DNA of 37,497 nt, from positions 1 through 37,497 of the forward strand of contig CAJTJB010000008.1 in NCBI GenBank assembly GCA_910576955.1, in the 5' to 3' direction. The position numbers were made by a program, and so were the translations under genes. Source of the DNA: an uncultured Alphaproteobacteria bacterium (GTDB lineage Bacteria > Pseudomonadota > Alphaproteobacteria > RF32 > CAG-239). Shown one piece after another: positions 15,869 to 24,840 of the stretch (position 1 is its first letter; the number at the start of each line of letters is the position of its first letter). The notes below the pieces were generated by a model. It was not told the origin of the DNA and did not search any database. It worked only from the letters and a program-made list of their open reading frames with translations.

Positions 15869-18800
15869 TTACCACGGGTCGCTGTATTTCATGCTCGGGT
15901 CATTCAGCCGCTTCGAATATCCCTCGGGTTTAACGGCATTTTTATCGCCTAATTTACGATATTCATTCAGCTGGTCAATATCATCAACCATCGTGCTCCA
16001 ACCGTTGTTTTTAAAAGATTTTCTATCAAAGTAGCAATAAACGGTCGCGTGTCCCTCAATGGAGTTCGTTGCCACAGGGAACAAGTTCCATACCCAATCG
16101 CCGGGAACATCAAACGGATACTCAATGTCGTCATCATCTTCATTAAATCCGTCCGGTGCATTCTGTGATAAAATACCATCAGAACCCAATCCGCTATCCC
16201 CATAACCGATATATTGGCTTTTATCATAAATAAATCCCATTCTGGCTTTCCACCCGCTCGGCGAGTCTTTGCTGCCGCCACTCAACGCCAACGGCTCCAA
16301 AGCAGTCTTCAAATAAGTATTTTGTTGGAAATACAGCGGTTCGGGAACATAACCGGGTTCGGCATTGCTGCTTCCGCTCGCACCGTTCGGATTATAATAC
16401 CATGCTTTGCCGCCCTTATGTTCCATCGTCGATTTGGAATCTTTCGTATAGTCCGACTCGTTTTCATGAATAGCCTCATAACCGTAAAACCATCCTTGTG
16501 TCCGGTGGAGGTAAAGATCTTCAGGGTCAAATGTCGTTCCGGCAGTGTTTTTATACGCCTTGTTCTGCTCCAAAGCAATACTTTTTACGACTTTCGGATA
16601 TGAGAAACTGCCGGTAGTCGTAGCTTGTGACAAAATATCCGCCTGACGCGACCCTTTGGGGTTAATAACAAAGGCATTCGTTCCACGCCCATGAGGACGT
16701 ACATCTGCTTTAACCATATCGCCCGCCTGCGCCATCTCGAAAGAAGTCGGCATAATCGTTGCCATATTTTTATATCCCGGAGGGCAAATAGCATACGGCA
16801 AGATACCGACATACGGGTCAGCCCATGCGATTTTATCACTAACCGTCGGCTGTTTGCAGTTTTTGCCGCAACTCCAACTGATACGCTTTGTTCCGCCCTC
16901 AACATAGTCGTTAGAAACGTTATACACGCCCTTAAGCACATAGTCCGGCAAGATGTCGCTCAAACGCGCCCCGCCGCGGGTGGTGAGTTTAATATCATGC
17001 ATCACCGAAGTATACGCCGGGTTCACCATATATTGGTCATAGTGCCCGTCGCTGGTTTGCCCCGGAGCAAGCGGAATATCATCCACCTGTGCGTTAGAAA
17101 CAAACCGGTTCGCCTTGATATAGCCAAAGCCCTCGTCTGCTGCCGTAGATGCGCCGTCGGTGCTCTGTTCCAGTTCGATTGCGCCGCGGCGGACATAAAC
17201 CGATGCGCGCTCCGTCGGGTCTTTACCGCTATTGGCATCCACAGACGAGCTGCCGTCAACATCATATGCGTTCACCTCAAACATCGCCAACGTATCGCCG
17301 CCCTGTGTAATAAACGAACTCGACGTTGCGCCGTTGCGCGCCATCACGCGTACAAACTGCGGGTCAATCTCAAATGTCGCATGCGGTTCGTTCGGTTTGC
17401 CTGCCTTAAGCTCGGCATTGTGCGTTGCCGCGTGGAACACATCGTTTCCGGTCACATGGAAAGAGCCGTTAACGGTCACATTCGCGCTGTCCGTCATACT
17501 GGAAGATTCCATATTCGGACGCACATGCAAAATATTTTCCGAAGAATTGTTCTGCACTTTAAAATCGACAAACCGTGTGTGGATTTCCCGTCCGTCTGCA
17601 TAAAGCATAGCCGCCTCCGGTCCGGTGCCCTCAATTTCATTTCCGTGTTCGTCTTTGCCGTGAACTTCCGCCGTCTGCAATGTAAACTGTCCGGCGTGCA
17701 TTTCTATCTCATTGCCGTATGCATGCCCGTCACGCGCATCTTCATCTCGCCACGAATGCCCCTTAAACAGCATTGCGCCTTTTTGAATATCAACCGCCAC
17801 CGAGCTGTCCACGGCATTGCTGGAAGTATAAATCTCTGCCAGATTTTTGCCCTCAACAAAGGCACGGGTCGAATCGCCGCCCACAAAGTTTATCGGCTCG
17901 GGCAGCCCGCTGGAATATTTGTCCGTATAACCGAATTTGGCAACGCCGTCTTCCAAACGCGCCATAGCGCCTAACGAATCGCCCATATACACGCGGTCTT
18001 CATCCGCCAAAAATCTCGTATATTCCGCATGCACGCCGCCCACAGCCGAACTGCCCGACGACGTATTGCTCGCCGCCTGCGCCCGGTTATGGATAACCAC
18101 GCCATCGTCATAAGCATTCAGCCAGCCTCTGCGCGGCGTATTTTTATATTCGGCAAAACTGCTGAACCCGGCATGCAGCTCTTTAAAGCCGGAACTGTTA
18201 AACCAAGCGTCGTTGGCAAACAGCAAATCGTCTACCCAGGCCGAGCCGGCAACGCCCAATTCCCAATGGTCGCGATGAAACGGCGTACCATCAATCTCGG
18301 AGCTCATCTCGCTTGCAATGCCAATATACGTTTTGCCTAAAATATCCGTATATTTAGCCGCCAACACCGCGCCGTTTTTCAAGAGGTTTCCTTTGCCCTC
18401 AACACCGGCATATTTGTCAACAACCGCGCTGCCGCCCTCATTACCCAGCGTAAGCTCGCCCTCATAAGCACGAATAGCCCCGTTGCGCAGTGAGGTTACC
18501 GAACTGTTGGCATAAATCATATTTTCCGCATAACTGCTGCCACCCACCGAAAAGTGTCTGCCGTGTCCTGTTCCCGAAGAGCCGCGCAAAATATCAACAT
18601 ACGCGCTGTTGTCAATACCGCCTGCCGTCATCCAATCGCCGCCCTTGCCAGCAAAAAGCTGTCCGCCCGCGGCATTAATGTTGGTATTTGCCAAAAGTTC
18701 GCCCGATTCGCTCGAAGAACTCTCGCCGCCGTTAATCCATACGTTTCCGCCCCATTCGTTAATACGGGTAATTGCCGCATCGCTCTTAACGCTGTTAATG

Positions 18801-20188
18801 GCAACCACGCCCTGATTAACCACGCCGCCGCTTTCATACGCAGCAATCAAATGCCCCGTATCTTCAGTAAAGCTTGAACCGCCCACCAAAAAGGCTTTCG
18901 TACCGACAGGCTTTCCGTCAAATTGTTCAACCACGCGCACCATACCGTTCATCATCGAAACATACGCGCTGTCAACCTCGTTGCTGGCCGACAACACCGT
19001 CAAATTCAGCTTGTCTTCACTGCCGTCCCAAAATTCATCTTTGGTGCTGTCATCCAAATTCAGACGCGTAAACTGCATCAGGTCATACCCTTTGCGGTCA
19101 TAAGCCCCGCCGTTTGTGCTGTCATAATTGGTATGCAACAGCTTAAACCGGTCGCTCAATGCCGCAAAGTTACCGTAAATCCACGCCGCACCGGTGTTTG
19201 CCCCATAGTTTTTAGCGCCGCTGCCGCTCACGCCGGAAGCCTTTTGCGGTTCATTGCGGAATCGCTTGTCCGGCTTACCGATATACAAATCCGCCACATC
19301 CGGATCGCAATGTTTCACGCCGCTTGATTGTCCGTATATATAGTTTGCCGAGCAATCGGTGTTTAAGGTCATTTTCCGCACGTTAAAAATTGAAAAATAT
19401 TCATAAGATTCCGTACTGTTCAAAGAAGAATCTACCGCGTTGCCGCCCAAATACAGGTCTGTCACCATCGTGTTATGGTAAAATTCCTCCAGCGTAGACG
19501 GCGGAACACGATATAAATAAGTATCCGTATCGTCCATACGGGTAATAATCGGCTCGTTATTGGTCAACACCAGCGAATTTTCGGTCAACAAATCTCTCGG
19601 CAAATCAAATTCATCAATCATCGCGCTGTTCAGCATCCATGCGCCGCCGGTTCCTTCCACCAGCGTCGAAGCCTCTTTCACAAAACCGCCGTTTGCGCCC
19701 ACCAACGAAGCCAGTCTGGCTGTTCTCATCTTGCCGATACTGCCGTTTGCGCCCTGTGCCGGATAAATAATATAAAAGACGACGCTGCCGTCTTCCGCCA
19801 CAGCAAAAACGCGCGGCTCGCCGAAGTTTCTGATTTCATCGGGCTTAAAGCCGTTCGGCACAACGCTGGAATACCCCACCGTAATATATTTATCCAAGTG
19901 GTCAGGCTGGCTGGAACAGCTGTCTTCGCGGCAGATTTCAATCACGGTCGTGGAATCCGGCGTAAAATTACGAAACTGCGTGGTATTATTGCGCACAAAC
20001 GTTTCAATAATCTGGCTCATCGTACGCGCCTGCGAGGCAACGTTAATGTCTTGAATTTCCTGCAGCCGCTCCGCCGATTTTTTATAAAGAGTCGGTGTCA
20101 CAATCGCAATCAGCCCCAGCATGGCAATCGCTTCAACCATAAGCGTACCGTGCTGTTCCGATTTATTTTTGCCTTTTCTAAAAAACAT
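15869..20188 (-). CDS. Giant type IV prepilin-like surface protein
   Basis: A 1439-residue protein whose first 60 residues look like a type IV prepilin: a basic leader ending HG14, predicted prepilin-peptidase cleavage before TLMVEAIAMLGLIAIVTP, Glu at mature position 5 (residue 19), then an amphipathic helix. Ordinary pilins are 150-200 aa. Here the rest is a very long Ser/Gly/Asn-rich region rich in short beta-strand motifs (VGGSSF, VGGSSYAEN, ELTLGNEGG, GAIRAYEG), probably a beta-solenoid stalk, about residues 430-1020. The C-terminal region has paired cysteines (CGKNC; AICPPGYK; VYCYFDRK) and resembles the head of PilV-type pilus-tip adhesins. AAGGAG lies 7 nt before the ATG, 26 nt after the partner gene. 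A tip adhesin or surface fibre is inferred. No pilus assembly genes lie in the window. Confidence 0.75.
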   Translation of the reverse strand: MFFRKGKNKSEQHGTLMVEAIAMLGLIAIVTPTLYKKSAERLQEIQDINVASQARTMSQIIETFVRNNTTQFRNFTPDSTTVIEICREDSCSSQPDHLDKYITVGYSSVVPNGFKPDEIRNFGEPRVFAVAEDGSVVFYIIYPAQGANGSIGKMRTARLASLVGANGGFVKEASTLVEGTGGAWMLNSAMIDEFDLPRDLLTENSLVLTNNEPIITRMDDTDTYLYRVPPSTLEEFYHNTMVTDLYLGGNAVDSSLNSTESYEYFSIFNVRKMTLNTDCSANYIYGQSSGVKHCDPDVADLYIGKPDKRFRNEPQKASGVSGSGAKNYGANTGAAWIYGNFAALSDRFKLLHTNYDSTNGGAYDRKGYDLMQFTRLNLDDSTKDEFWDGSEDKLNLTVLSASNEVDSAYVSMMNGMVRVVEQFDGKPVGTKAFLVGGSSFTEDTGHLIAAYESGGVVNQGVVAINSVKSDAAITRINEWGGNVWINGGESSSSESGELLANTNINAAGGQLFAGKGGDWMTAGGIDNSAYVDILRGSSGTGHGRHFSVGGSSYAENMIYANSSVTSLRNGAIRAYEGELTLGNEGGSAVVDKYAGVEGKGNLLKNGAVLAAKYTDILGKTYIGIASEMSSEIDGTPFHRDHWELGVAGSAWVDDLLFANDAWFNSSGFKELHAGFSSFAEYKNTPRRGWLNAYDDGVVIHNRAQAASNTSSGSSAVGGVHAEYTRFLADEDRVYMGDSLGAMARLEDGVAKFGYTDKYSSGLPEPINFVGGDSTRAFVEGKNLAEIYTSSNAVDSSVAVDIQKGAMLFKGHSWRDEDARDGHAYGNEIEMHAGQFTLQTAEVHGKDEHGNEIEGTGPEAAMLYADGREIHTRFVDFKVQNNSSENILHVRPNMESSSMTDSANVTVNGSFHVTGNDVFHAATHNAELKAGKPNEPHATFEIDPQFVRVMARNGATSSSFITQGGDTLAMFEVNAYDVDGSSSVDANSGKDPTERASVYVRRGAIELEQSTDGASTAADEGFGYIKANRFVSNAQVDDIPLAPGQTSDGHYDQYMVNPAYTSVMHDIKLTTRGGARLSDILPDYVLKGVYNVSNDYVEGGTKRISWSCGKNCKQPTVSDKIAWADPYVGILPYAICPPGYKNMATIMPTSFEMAQAGDMVKADVRPHGRGTNAFVINPKGSRQADILSQATTTGSFSYPKVVKSIALEQNKAYKNTAGTTFDPEDLYLHRTQGWFYGYEAIHENESDYTKDSKSTMEHKGGKAWYYNPNGASGSSNAEPGYVPEPLYFQQNTYLKTALEPLALSGGSKDSPSGWKARMGFIYDKSQYIGYGDSGLGSDGILSQNAPDGFNEDDDDIEYPFDVPGDWVWNLFPVATNSIEGHATVYCYFDRKSFKNNGWSTMVDDIDQLNEYRKLGDKNAVKPEGYSKRLNDPSMKYSDPW

Positions 20189-20214
20189 ATCCGTTCTCCT
20201 TATCTTTCAGCCTC

Positions 20215-21096
20215 TTAAAGCATTTGAATTTTTAATAAGCAGCCATGCTCGCAAAAATTTTTGTTTTTTCCGGTGGCGTCAGTGAAAAAATCTTTTGTAA
20301 AAACTTTCTTTGGCATCGTCCAAGACGTGCGGTTCATAAGCGCTGTCGGATACGCCACGTCAACCGCGCCTTTGTGGTCTTCCAAATATTTTTCCCGGTC
20401 TTTGCGATAAACTGGAATCATACGGATTTTGCCGACAAACTCCCATGCCTTGCTATGTTCGCTCCATGTGACCACGCCCATATTGCTGCGATACGATTCT
20501 TTGCTGAAAGTCCACATAAAATCCGGACTGACCGAATTTGTCAGCCGGTTAAGCCAGCGTGCGTCCAGCTTTCTGTAAGAAACCAAATAAGCCGTAGCAT
20601 TTTCTCCGCAGCACGTTCCCGTTACCGCACCGGCATCTTCGGGCGAGGTGCATTTGGGGTTAACGTCCGTTTCGTCAATTTCTTTATCCGGGCATAAAAT
20701 TTTGCTGACCATCATATCCGACGAATAGAGAAAACGCCCCGGGCGCAAAACATTTTCGCCGCCGGCAATATCTTCTCCCATAAGTCCTTTTTTGCGCACC
20801 GGAACATCAACCGTATCAGTCCCCTGCCGATATTCAAACACCACATTTTTTTCATTTTCTTCGTTAGAATCTTTGGCATAGATTAAATCGTCCGGCTGCA
20901 CCCAAGCCATCCCCGGAATATTTCCGCTTTGCAGGCTGACAAGCAGGTTTCGAACGGCATTATGTTGGTGAACAAATCTAAATGCAACCGCCGCAGCTTT
21001 TTTATGCGCCACATCCCGATCATAATCAGGGCGTATTGATAAATTATACCCGTAAATAGCCGACATATACGTCGCAAGCAGCATTAACAAATACAT
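20215..21096 (-). CDS. Membrane-anchored protein, possible pilus accessory (PilM-like)
   Basis: A 293-residue protein with an uncharged hydrophobic N-terminus (YLLMLLATYMSAIYGYNLSI) that looks like a signal anchor, followed by a soluble extracytoplasmic domain with eight cysteines clustered at about 134-170 (CPDKE...CTSPED...CCGEN) and near the end (CEHGC), consistent with disulphides in the periplasm. The layout, a short N-terminal helix and then a region with AVRNLL and IPGMAWVQPDDL, is loosely reminiscent of PilM of conjugative thin-pilus operons, but similarity is weak. It precedes the giant prepilin-like gene in the same operon and has its own good promoter, so it is probably a minor component or chaperone of that surface protein. 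Family not recognised with confidence. Confidence 0.6.
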   Translation of the reverse strand: MYLLMLLATYMSAIYGYNLSIRPDYDRDVAHKKAAAVAFRFVHQHNAVRNLLVSLQSGNIPGMAWVQPDDLIYAKDSNEENEKNVVFEYRQGTDTVDVPVRKKGLMGEDIAGGENVLRPGRFLYSSDMMVSKILCPDKEIDETDVNPKCTSPEDAGAVTGTCCGENATAYLVSYRKLDARWLNRLTNSVSPDFMWTFSKESYRSNMGVVTWSEHSKAWEFVGKIRMIPVYRKDREKYLEDHKGAVDVAYPTALMNRTSWTMPKKVFTKDFFTDATGKNKNFCEHGCLLKIQML

Positions 21097-21130
21097 AAAA
21101 AACTCCGGTCACATACATATATATGGGGGA

Positions 21131-21159
21131 AGTATACACTATTTTTTCTTAAAAATCAA
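21131..21159 (-). promoter_or_regulatory. Predicted promoter of the pilin-like operon
   Basis: Minus-strand TTGATT (21159-21154), a 17-base spacer and TATACT (21136-21131), about 35 nt before the ATG at 21096. Confidence 0.65.
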
Positions 21160-21299
21160 TAAAAATCCGCTTTTTTACCCCAAAATAAATTACATCTTTC
21201 CCCTAAATTTTCCGCTATATTCCTCCGTTTTTTCTTTCGCAAGCCACAACAAAGAGATACTTCATTTTATCGCACGCCTTTACCGACACTTTTCTCTCT

Positions 21300-21425
21300 T
21301 TATGCATCATCCCTCGAATCGTTGCAGGTGGCGCTGCCACTCAAGGGATCTCGTGCAACAAGCACCTCCCCTTCCGCTCAAGCGTCCCTCCCCTTGAGGG
21401 GGGAGGACAGGAGGGGGTGACACAC
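21300..21425. repeat. Repeat elements between pilin-like operon and hxlR-type gene
   Basis: A catcatccctcgaatcgttgcaggtggcgctgccactcaagggatct unit of the family D type is followed by a family A block (tccctccccttgaggggggagg, about 21384-21406). No gene seen in 21160-21460. Confidence 0.65.
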
Positions 21426-21464
21426 CCCATCCATTAAAATCCATCCACACCCTGCCCTTTGCAC

Positions 21465-21493
21465 TTGCCAAAATCAAAACAGCCGCTTATATT
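21465..21493 (+). promoter_or_regulatory. Predicted promoter of the HxlR-family regulator gene
   Basis: TTGCCA (21465-21470), a 17-base spacer and TATATT (21488-21493), giving a leader of about 22 nt before the ATG at 21522. Confidence 0.6.
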
Positions 21494-21521
21494 ATCGGCA
21501 AACATCAAAATGGAGAAGACA

Positions 21522-21914
21522 ATGCAAAAAGCGCCGAAATCTTTAGCCGAAACCACAATCAGACTGCTCGGAGACCGTTGGAAAGTGCAGATAATCGAAT
21601 GCCTGATGGACGGCACCAAACGCTTTGGCGAGCTGCGCAAAGAGCTTGGCGATATCACGCAGAAAGTTTTAACCGCCAACCTGCGTATGCTTGAAGAAAA
21701 CGGCATTTTAATCCGCCACGTTTACGCGCAAATTCCCCCGCGTGTCGACTACACGCTGACCAACATCGGCTATAATTTAAAACCGGTCATCGACTCAATG
21801 GTCGCCTGGGCAGAGGAATACCGCGAAACATTGCTCACCAACCTCAACGACACCATCGAACAAAGCAAAACAACTTTAGAAAATAGATTCAATCAGTTAA
21901 AAGAAAATTTTTAA
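21522..21914 (+). CDS. HxlR-family winged-helix transcriptional regulator
   Basis: A 130-residue DNA-binding protein of the HxlR (MarR-like) family. Visible family signatures are RLLGDRWKVQIIECLMDGTKRFGELRKEL, the recognition-helix region ITQKVLTANLRMLEENGILIR and the wing YAQIPPRVDYTLTNIGYNLKPVIDSM, then a longer helical tail. The ATG at 21522 was chosen because GGAGA lies 5-7 nt before it and it fits the predicted promoter; an upstream frame extension to 21459 would begin inside the promoter. The single cysteine (CLMDG) lies within helix 2, so redox sensing is not obvious. The gene is isolated between repeats and a convergent prfB, so its target cannot be inferred from context. Confidence 0.88.
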   Translation: MQKAPKSLAETTIRLLGDRWKVQIIECLMDGTKRFGELRKELGDITQKVLTANLRMLEENGILIRHVYAQIPPRVDYTLTNIGYNLKPVIDSMVAWAEEYRETLLTNLNDTIEQSKTTLENRFNQLKENF

Positions 21915-21959
21915 GTTTTAGATTAAGAAACAGAGTAATTTATTACAGCTACCGCTGAC

Positions 21960-22460
21960 CATCACCCTCACCTACCCTCTCCCCTCAAGGGAGAGGAAAT
22001 CCTTGCGATACATATCTCCGCCCCCCTTGGCGGAGCTCGCTCTTTGAATCTCCTCCCCCTTGGCGGGGGAGGTAAGGGAGAGGGGGACAACATAAAGCTA
22101 TCAAAATAAAGCACGCTCATTAAAAATCACACTCTCTCCAAACTGCAGCCCTATTCGTTGCAAATGCGCTGACATTTTCAATCAGAAAATAAACTTCCCC
22201 ATCCCCTACCCCCTTCCTCCAAGGGAAGGGGAAACCCTTGCGGCAAATATCTCCTCCTTGGCGGAGCTCGCTCTTTGAATCTCCTCCCCCTTGGCGGGGG
22301 AGGTAAGGGAGAGGGGGAGAACATCTCATCCTTTCCATACTCTTAAAAGATTGCCACGTCGCTAACGCTCCTCGCAATGACTCATAAAAAGCAAAAAAAT
22401 CACACTCGCGGCTGTTGTAGCGCCAAGGCGGGAAATTTTGCAACCTCTCCAAAGACACAC
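21960..22460. repeat. Repeat-filled region downstream of prfB
   Basis: No gene seen. Family A blocks lie at about 21972-22000, 22020-22085, 22205-22235 and 22250-22318, a family B element at about 22350-22382 (ttgccacgtcgctaacgctcctcgcaatgactc), and two copies of cacactcgcggctgttgtag at about 22401 and 22454. The order mirrors that after rpoD. Confidence 0.75.
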
Positions 22461-22464
22461 TCGC

Positions 22465-22612
22465 GGCTGTTGTAGTGGAAAAATGGGATAAATTGCGGTG
22501 CTATCGTCAAATGTCCGCAAACAAACCGGAGCGTACATTGAGGTACGTGACTGCCCTGCAGAGTGGCTTCCATCTGCGAGCTAGTTCACAAAATTTACCC
22601 CTTGGCGAGGTA
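22465..22612 (-). repeat. Family C palindrome overlapping the prfB stop codon
   Basis: Contains ggagcgtacattgaggtacgtga near 22528-22550 and ggcttccatctgcgag near 22565-22580, ending cacaaaatttaccccttggcgagg. On the minus strand the edge gccaaggggtaaatttt supplies the last codons and the TAA stop of prfB. Nearly the same edge follows the stop of the PBP gene at 29987. Confidence 0.8.
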
Positions 22613-23687
22613 AGAGGAGAGAAAGAGGTCAATCTCCCCGTCAAGCACCGCCCTGTCATCAGAGGTTTCAACGTTGGTGCGGAGGTCTTTAACCATTTTG
22701 TAGGGCTGTAAAACGTAGGAGCGGATTTGATAGCCCCAGCCGTTGTCGCCCTGCTCTTCCCATTTTTGCTCGGCGGCAGCGTCTTTTTTGCGCTGTTCGA
22801 TTTCATAGAGTTTAGCTTGGAGCATTTTCATCGCTTGGTCGCGGTTGGCAAATTGCGAACGCTCGGTCTGGCAGGAAACGACCACGCCGGAGGGAATGTG
22901 GGTCAGACGCACAGCCGATTCGGTCTTGTTGACGTGCTGCCCGCCCGCACCGGAAGAACGATAGGTGTCCATTTTGATATCGGCGGGGTTGATGTCAATG
23001 TTGATGTCGTCGTTCACCACCGGATAAACAGTAATCGAAGCAAAGCTGGTATGCCGCCGCGCGTTGCTGTCAAACGGGGAGATGCGCACCAAACGATGAA
23101 CGCCGCTTTCCCCCTTGAGCCAGCCATAAGCATTTAAGCCCGAGATTTTGATGGTTGCAGATTTCAGCCCCGCCACATCGCCCTCGGTTTCCTCGACATA
23201 GCTGACTTTATATTTATGCTTTTCCGCCCAGCGTGAATACATCCGGAGCAACATCTCCGCCCAGTCTTGCGCCTCGGTACCACCCGAACCGGCGTGCACT
23301 TCAAGGTAAGTATCGTTCTTGTCAAACTCGCCGGAAAGCAGAGAAAGCAGCTCGCGCTGTTTGGCAGCGGCTTTAAGCTCTTGCAAATGCGCAAACAAAT
23401 CCGCAAGCATAGCCTCGTCTTCTTCCGCCTCGGCAAGTTCAACCATTTCGGCAGAATTGGCAACATCGGCTTGTAAATCTTCATAAAAAGCCAGATTATC
23501 GTCAAGCGTATTTTTCTCGGCAGTGAGTTTGAGCGCCTGTTCCTGATTATCCCAAAGTTTCGGGTCAGCGGTCAAAACCGCCAGTTCTTCCTGCCGGAGT
23601 TTCGCGTTGTCGTAGTCAAAGAAACCTCCGGAGAATAAGCGCACTGTCTTTAATCTCGTTAATTAAATTATAAAATTCCGCCCGCAT
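22595..23687 (-). CDS. prfB: Peptide chain release factor 2, with programmed +1 frameshift
   Basis: Releases finished peptides at UGA and UAA. The complete protein is 363 aa: 23 codons from the ATG at 23687, then a +1 shift at CTT TGA C into the 340-codon main frame. Residue landmarks after the shift are SPF at about 203-205, the stop-codon recognition motif, and GGQ at about 248-250, the catalytic motif, in SSGAGGQHVNKTESAVRLTH. Both positions agree with RF2 of other bacteria. Reading only the main frame gives a false start MRLFSGG. TGGAG lies 8 nt before the ATG. The shift lets RF2 levels control their own synthesis: when RF2 is scarce the ribosome pauses at UGA and slips. The last codons come from a palindromic repeat edge. 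Confidence 0.97.
23615..23630 (-). promoter_or_regulatory. prfB programmed frameshift site
   Basis: On the minus strand CGGAGG (23630-23625) is a Shine-Dalgarno-like stimulator, TTT is a 3-nt spacer, CTT is the slippery codon, TGA the zero-frame stop and C the following base. This matches the classical RF2 frameshift arrangement, including the 3-nt spacing. Confidence 0.95.
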
Positions 23688-23749
23688 CAAACAAACTCCA
23701 TTAATTTAAATACTTTATTTTCAACTATTCAAAGCCAACCTTTTTATAG

Positions 23750-23865
23750 TGAGTCATTGCGAGGCTTGCATACAAGCCGTGGCAATCTCAAGCAGCAAGA
23801 TTTTTTCTCTTCCGCCGCAGTCAAAGTCCGTCCCAACAAGTTGGGCGCTGCCACTCTCATAACCA
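23750..23865. repeat. Family B and family D elements between prfB and the amidase gene
   Basis: gtcattgcgaggcttgcatacaagccgtggcaatctc at about 23754-23790 contains the inner hairpin ggcttgcatacaagcc. A family D unit, tcccaacaagttgggcgctgccactctc, follows at about 23832-23859. Confidence 0.8.
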
Positions 23866-23938
23866 AAATTCTCCCGTTTGTAAAGTATTTTTTAATCATC
23901 TTGCCGTATTTTAAACACAATAGAACAAAGGAGAAGAT

Positions 23939-24706
23939 ATGCCAACCCCGCTCAAACTCGACCGCGTCGTCCATTCCAAACATTACCGCGAACGCACCGA
24001 ACCGATAAAATATATCATCCTGCATTGCTACGCCGGCACCCCGCAAGAGCAACTCGAGCGTATGGATAATCTGGGCGTGAGCGTGCATTATATTATCGGT
24101 CGCGACAATACGACCACCGAAGTCCTGCCCCCGTCGCTGGTTGCGTATCATGCCGGCGCCAGCCGCTGGCAAAACAGCGAGGGAAAGTCATTAAACGACT
24201 GCTCCATCGGCATTGAAATCGAAACCAAGACCCTCGGGCAATCTCCGACAGATTATCAGGTCGGCGTGATGAAAAAGCTATACAGCCTGCTGACCGTCCT
24301 CTGCCTCAAATATAAGATACGCCGTGAAAACATCCTCGGGCATTCCGACATTGCCCCAACGCGCAAGCCGGACCCCGGCGCGGGCTTTCCGTGGAAAAAG
24401 CTGTATCAATATAATCTCGGCATCTGGTATAACCTGCGCTGTCTGGATAAAGAAACCGATGAAAGCAAGCTGTTGCAAAACATCGGCTACGACACAACCA
24501 GCCTCATCGCCGCGCGCTATGCGTTTTGCCGACGCTACCTGCCGGAAGAAATTTTTGTCGAAGAGGACATTCATAAGCTGCTTGAAACGCCCTACCCCGC
24601 CGATTTCACCCCGCAAAATGCCGCAAAGTATATGCGCCTCCTCCGCGCCGTTTCCTTTTCTTTCACCGAGGAGCGCCGCAAATCTTACTGGTATCTCGAA
24701 AAATAA
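23939..24706 (+). CDS. N-acetylmuramoyl-L-alanine amidase, AmpD-like (Amidase_2)
   Basis: Cleaves the bond between muramic acid and the stem peptide. The zinc ligands predicted from the AmpD/T7-lysozyme fold are His29 (IILHC), His135 (ILGHSDIAP) and Asp145 (RKPDPG), with Glu93 and Lys143 in the catalytic positions; the H-K-D spacing (8 and 10 residues) equals that of AmpD. There is no signal peptide, so it is probably a cytoplasmic recycling enzyme acting on anhydro-muropeptides. A C-terminal extension of about 95 residues (about 160-255) after the catalytic domain resembles the small helical tail of some longer homologues. AAAGGAG precedes the ATG. It is transcribed away from prfB. Substrate specificity is inferred. 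Confidence 0.9.
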   Translation: MPTPLKLDRVVHSKHYRERTEPIKYIILHCYAGTPQEQLERMDNLGVSVHYIIGRDNTTTEVLPPSLVAYHAGASRWQNSEGKSLNDCSIGIEIETKTLGQSPTDYQVGVMKKLYSLLTVLCLKYKIRRENILGHSDIAPTRKPDPGAGFPWKKLYQYNLGIWYNLRCLDKETDESKLLQNIGYDTTSLIAARYAFCRRYLPEEIFVEEDIHKLLETPYPADFTPQNAAKYMRLLRAVSFSFTEERRKSYWYLEK

Positions 24707-24727
24707 GCCCCGCGCACTTTTTTTTAC

Positions 24728-24755
24728 TTGACAAAAAAATCATATCGGCTACACT
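24728..24755 (+). promoter_or_regulatory. Predicted promoter of the helical-repeat protein gene
   Basis: TTGACA (24728-24733), a 16-base spacer and TACACT (24750-24755). The leader of about 80 nt contains a cccac...gtgg pairing near 24811-24831 that could partly cover the AGGTGG ribosome-binding site. Confidence 0.65.
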
Positions 24756-24840
24756 TTAGCCATTAAAATCTTTTTTTGTAAATTATCATCTGAATTATAA
24801 ACTAATAAAGCCCACTGAGTAAAGTAGGTGGCATATAGTT

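Noticed and set aside
16691..17974. 427-codon plus-strand frame antisense to the giant pilin-like gene
   Set aside because: Lies wholly within the prepilin-like gene, with Arg/His/Cys-rich antisense composition and no family features.
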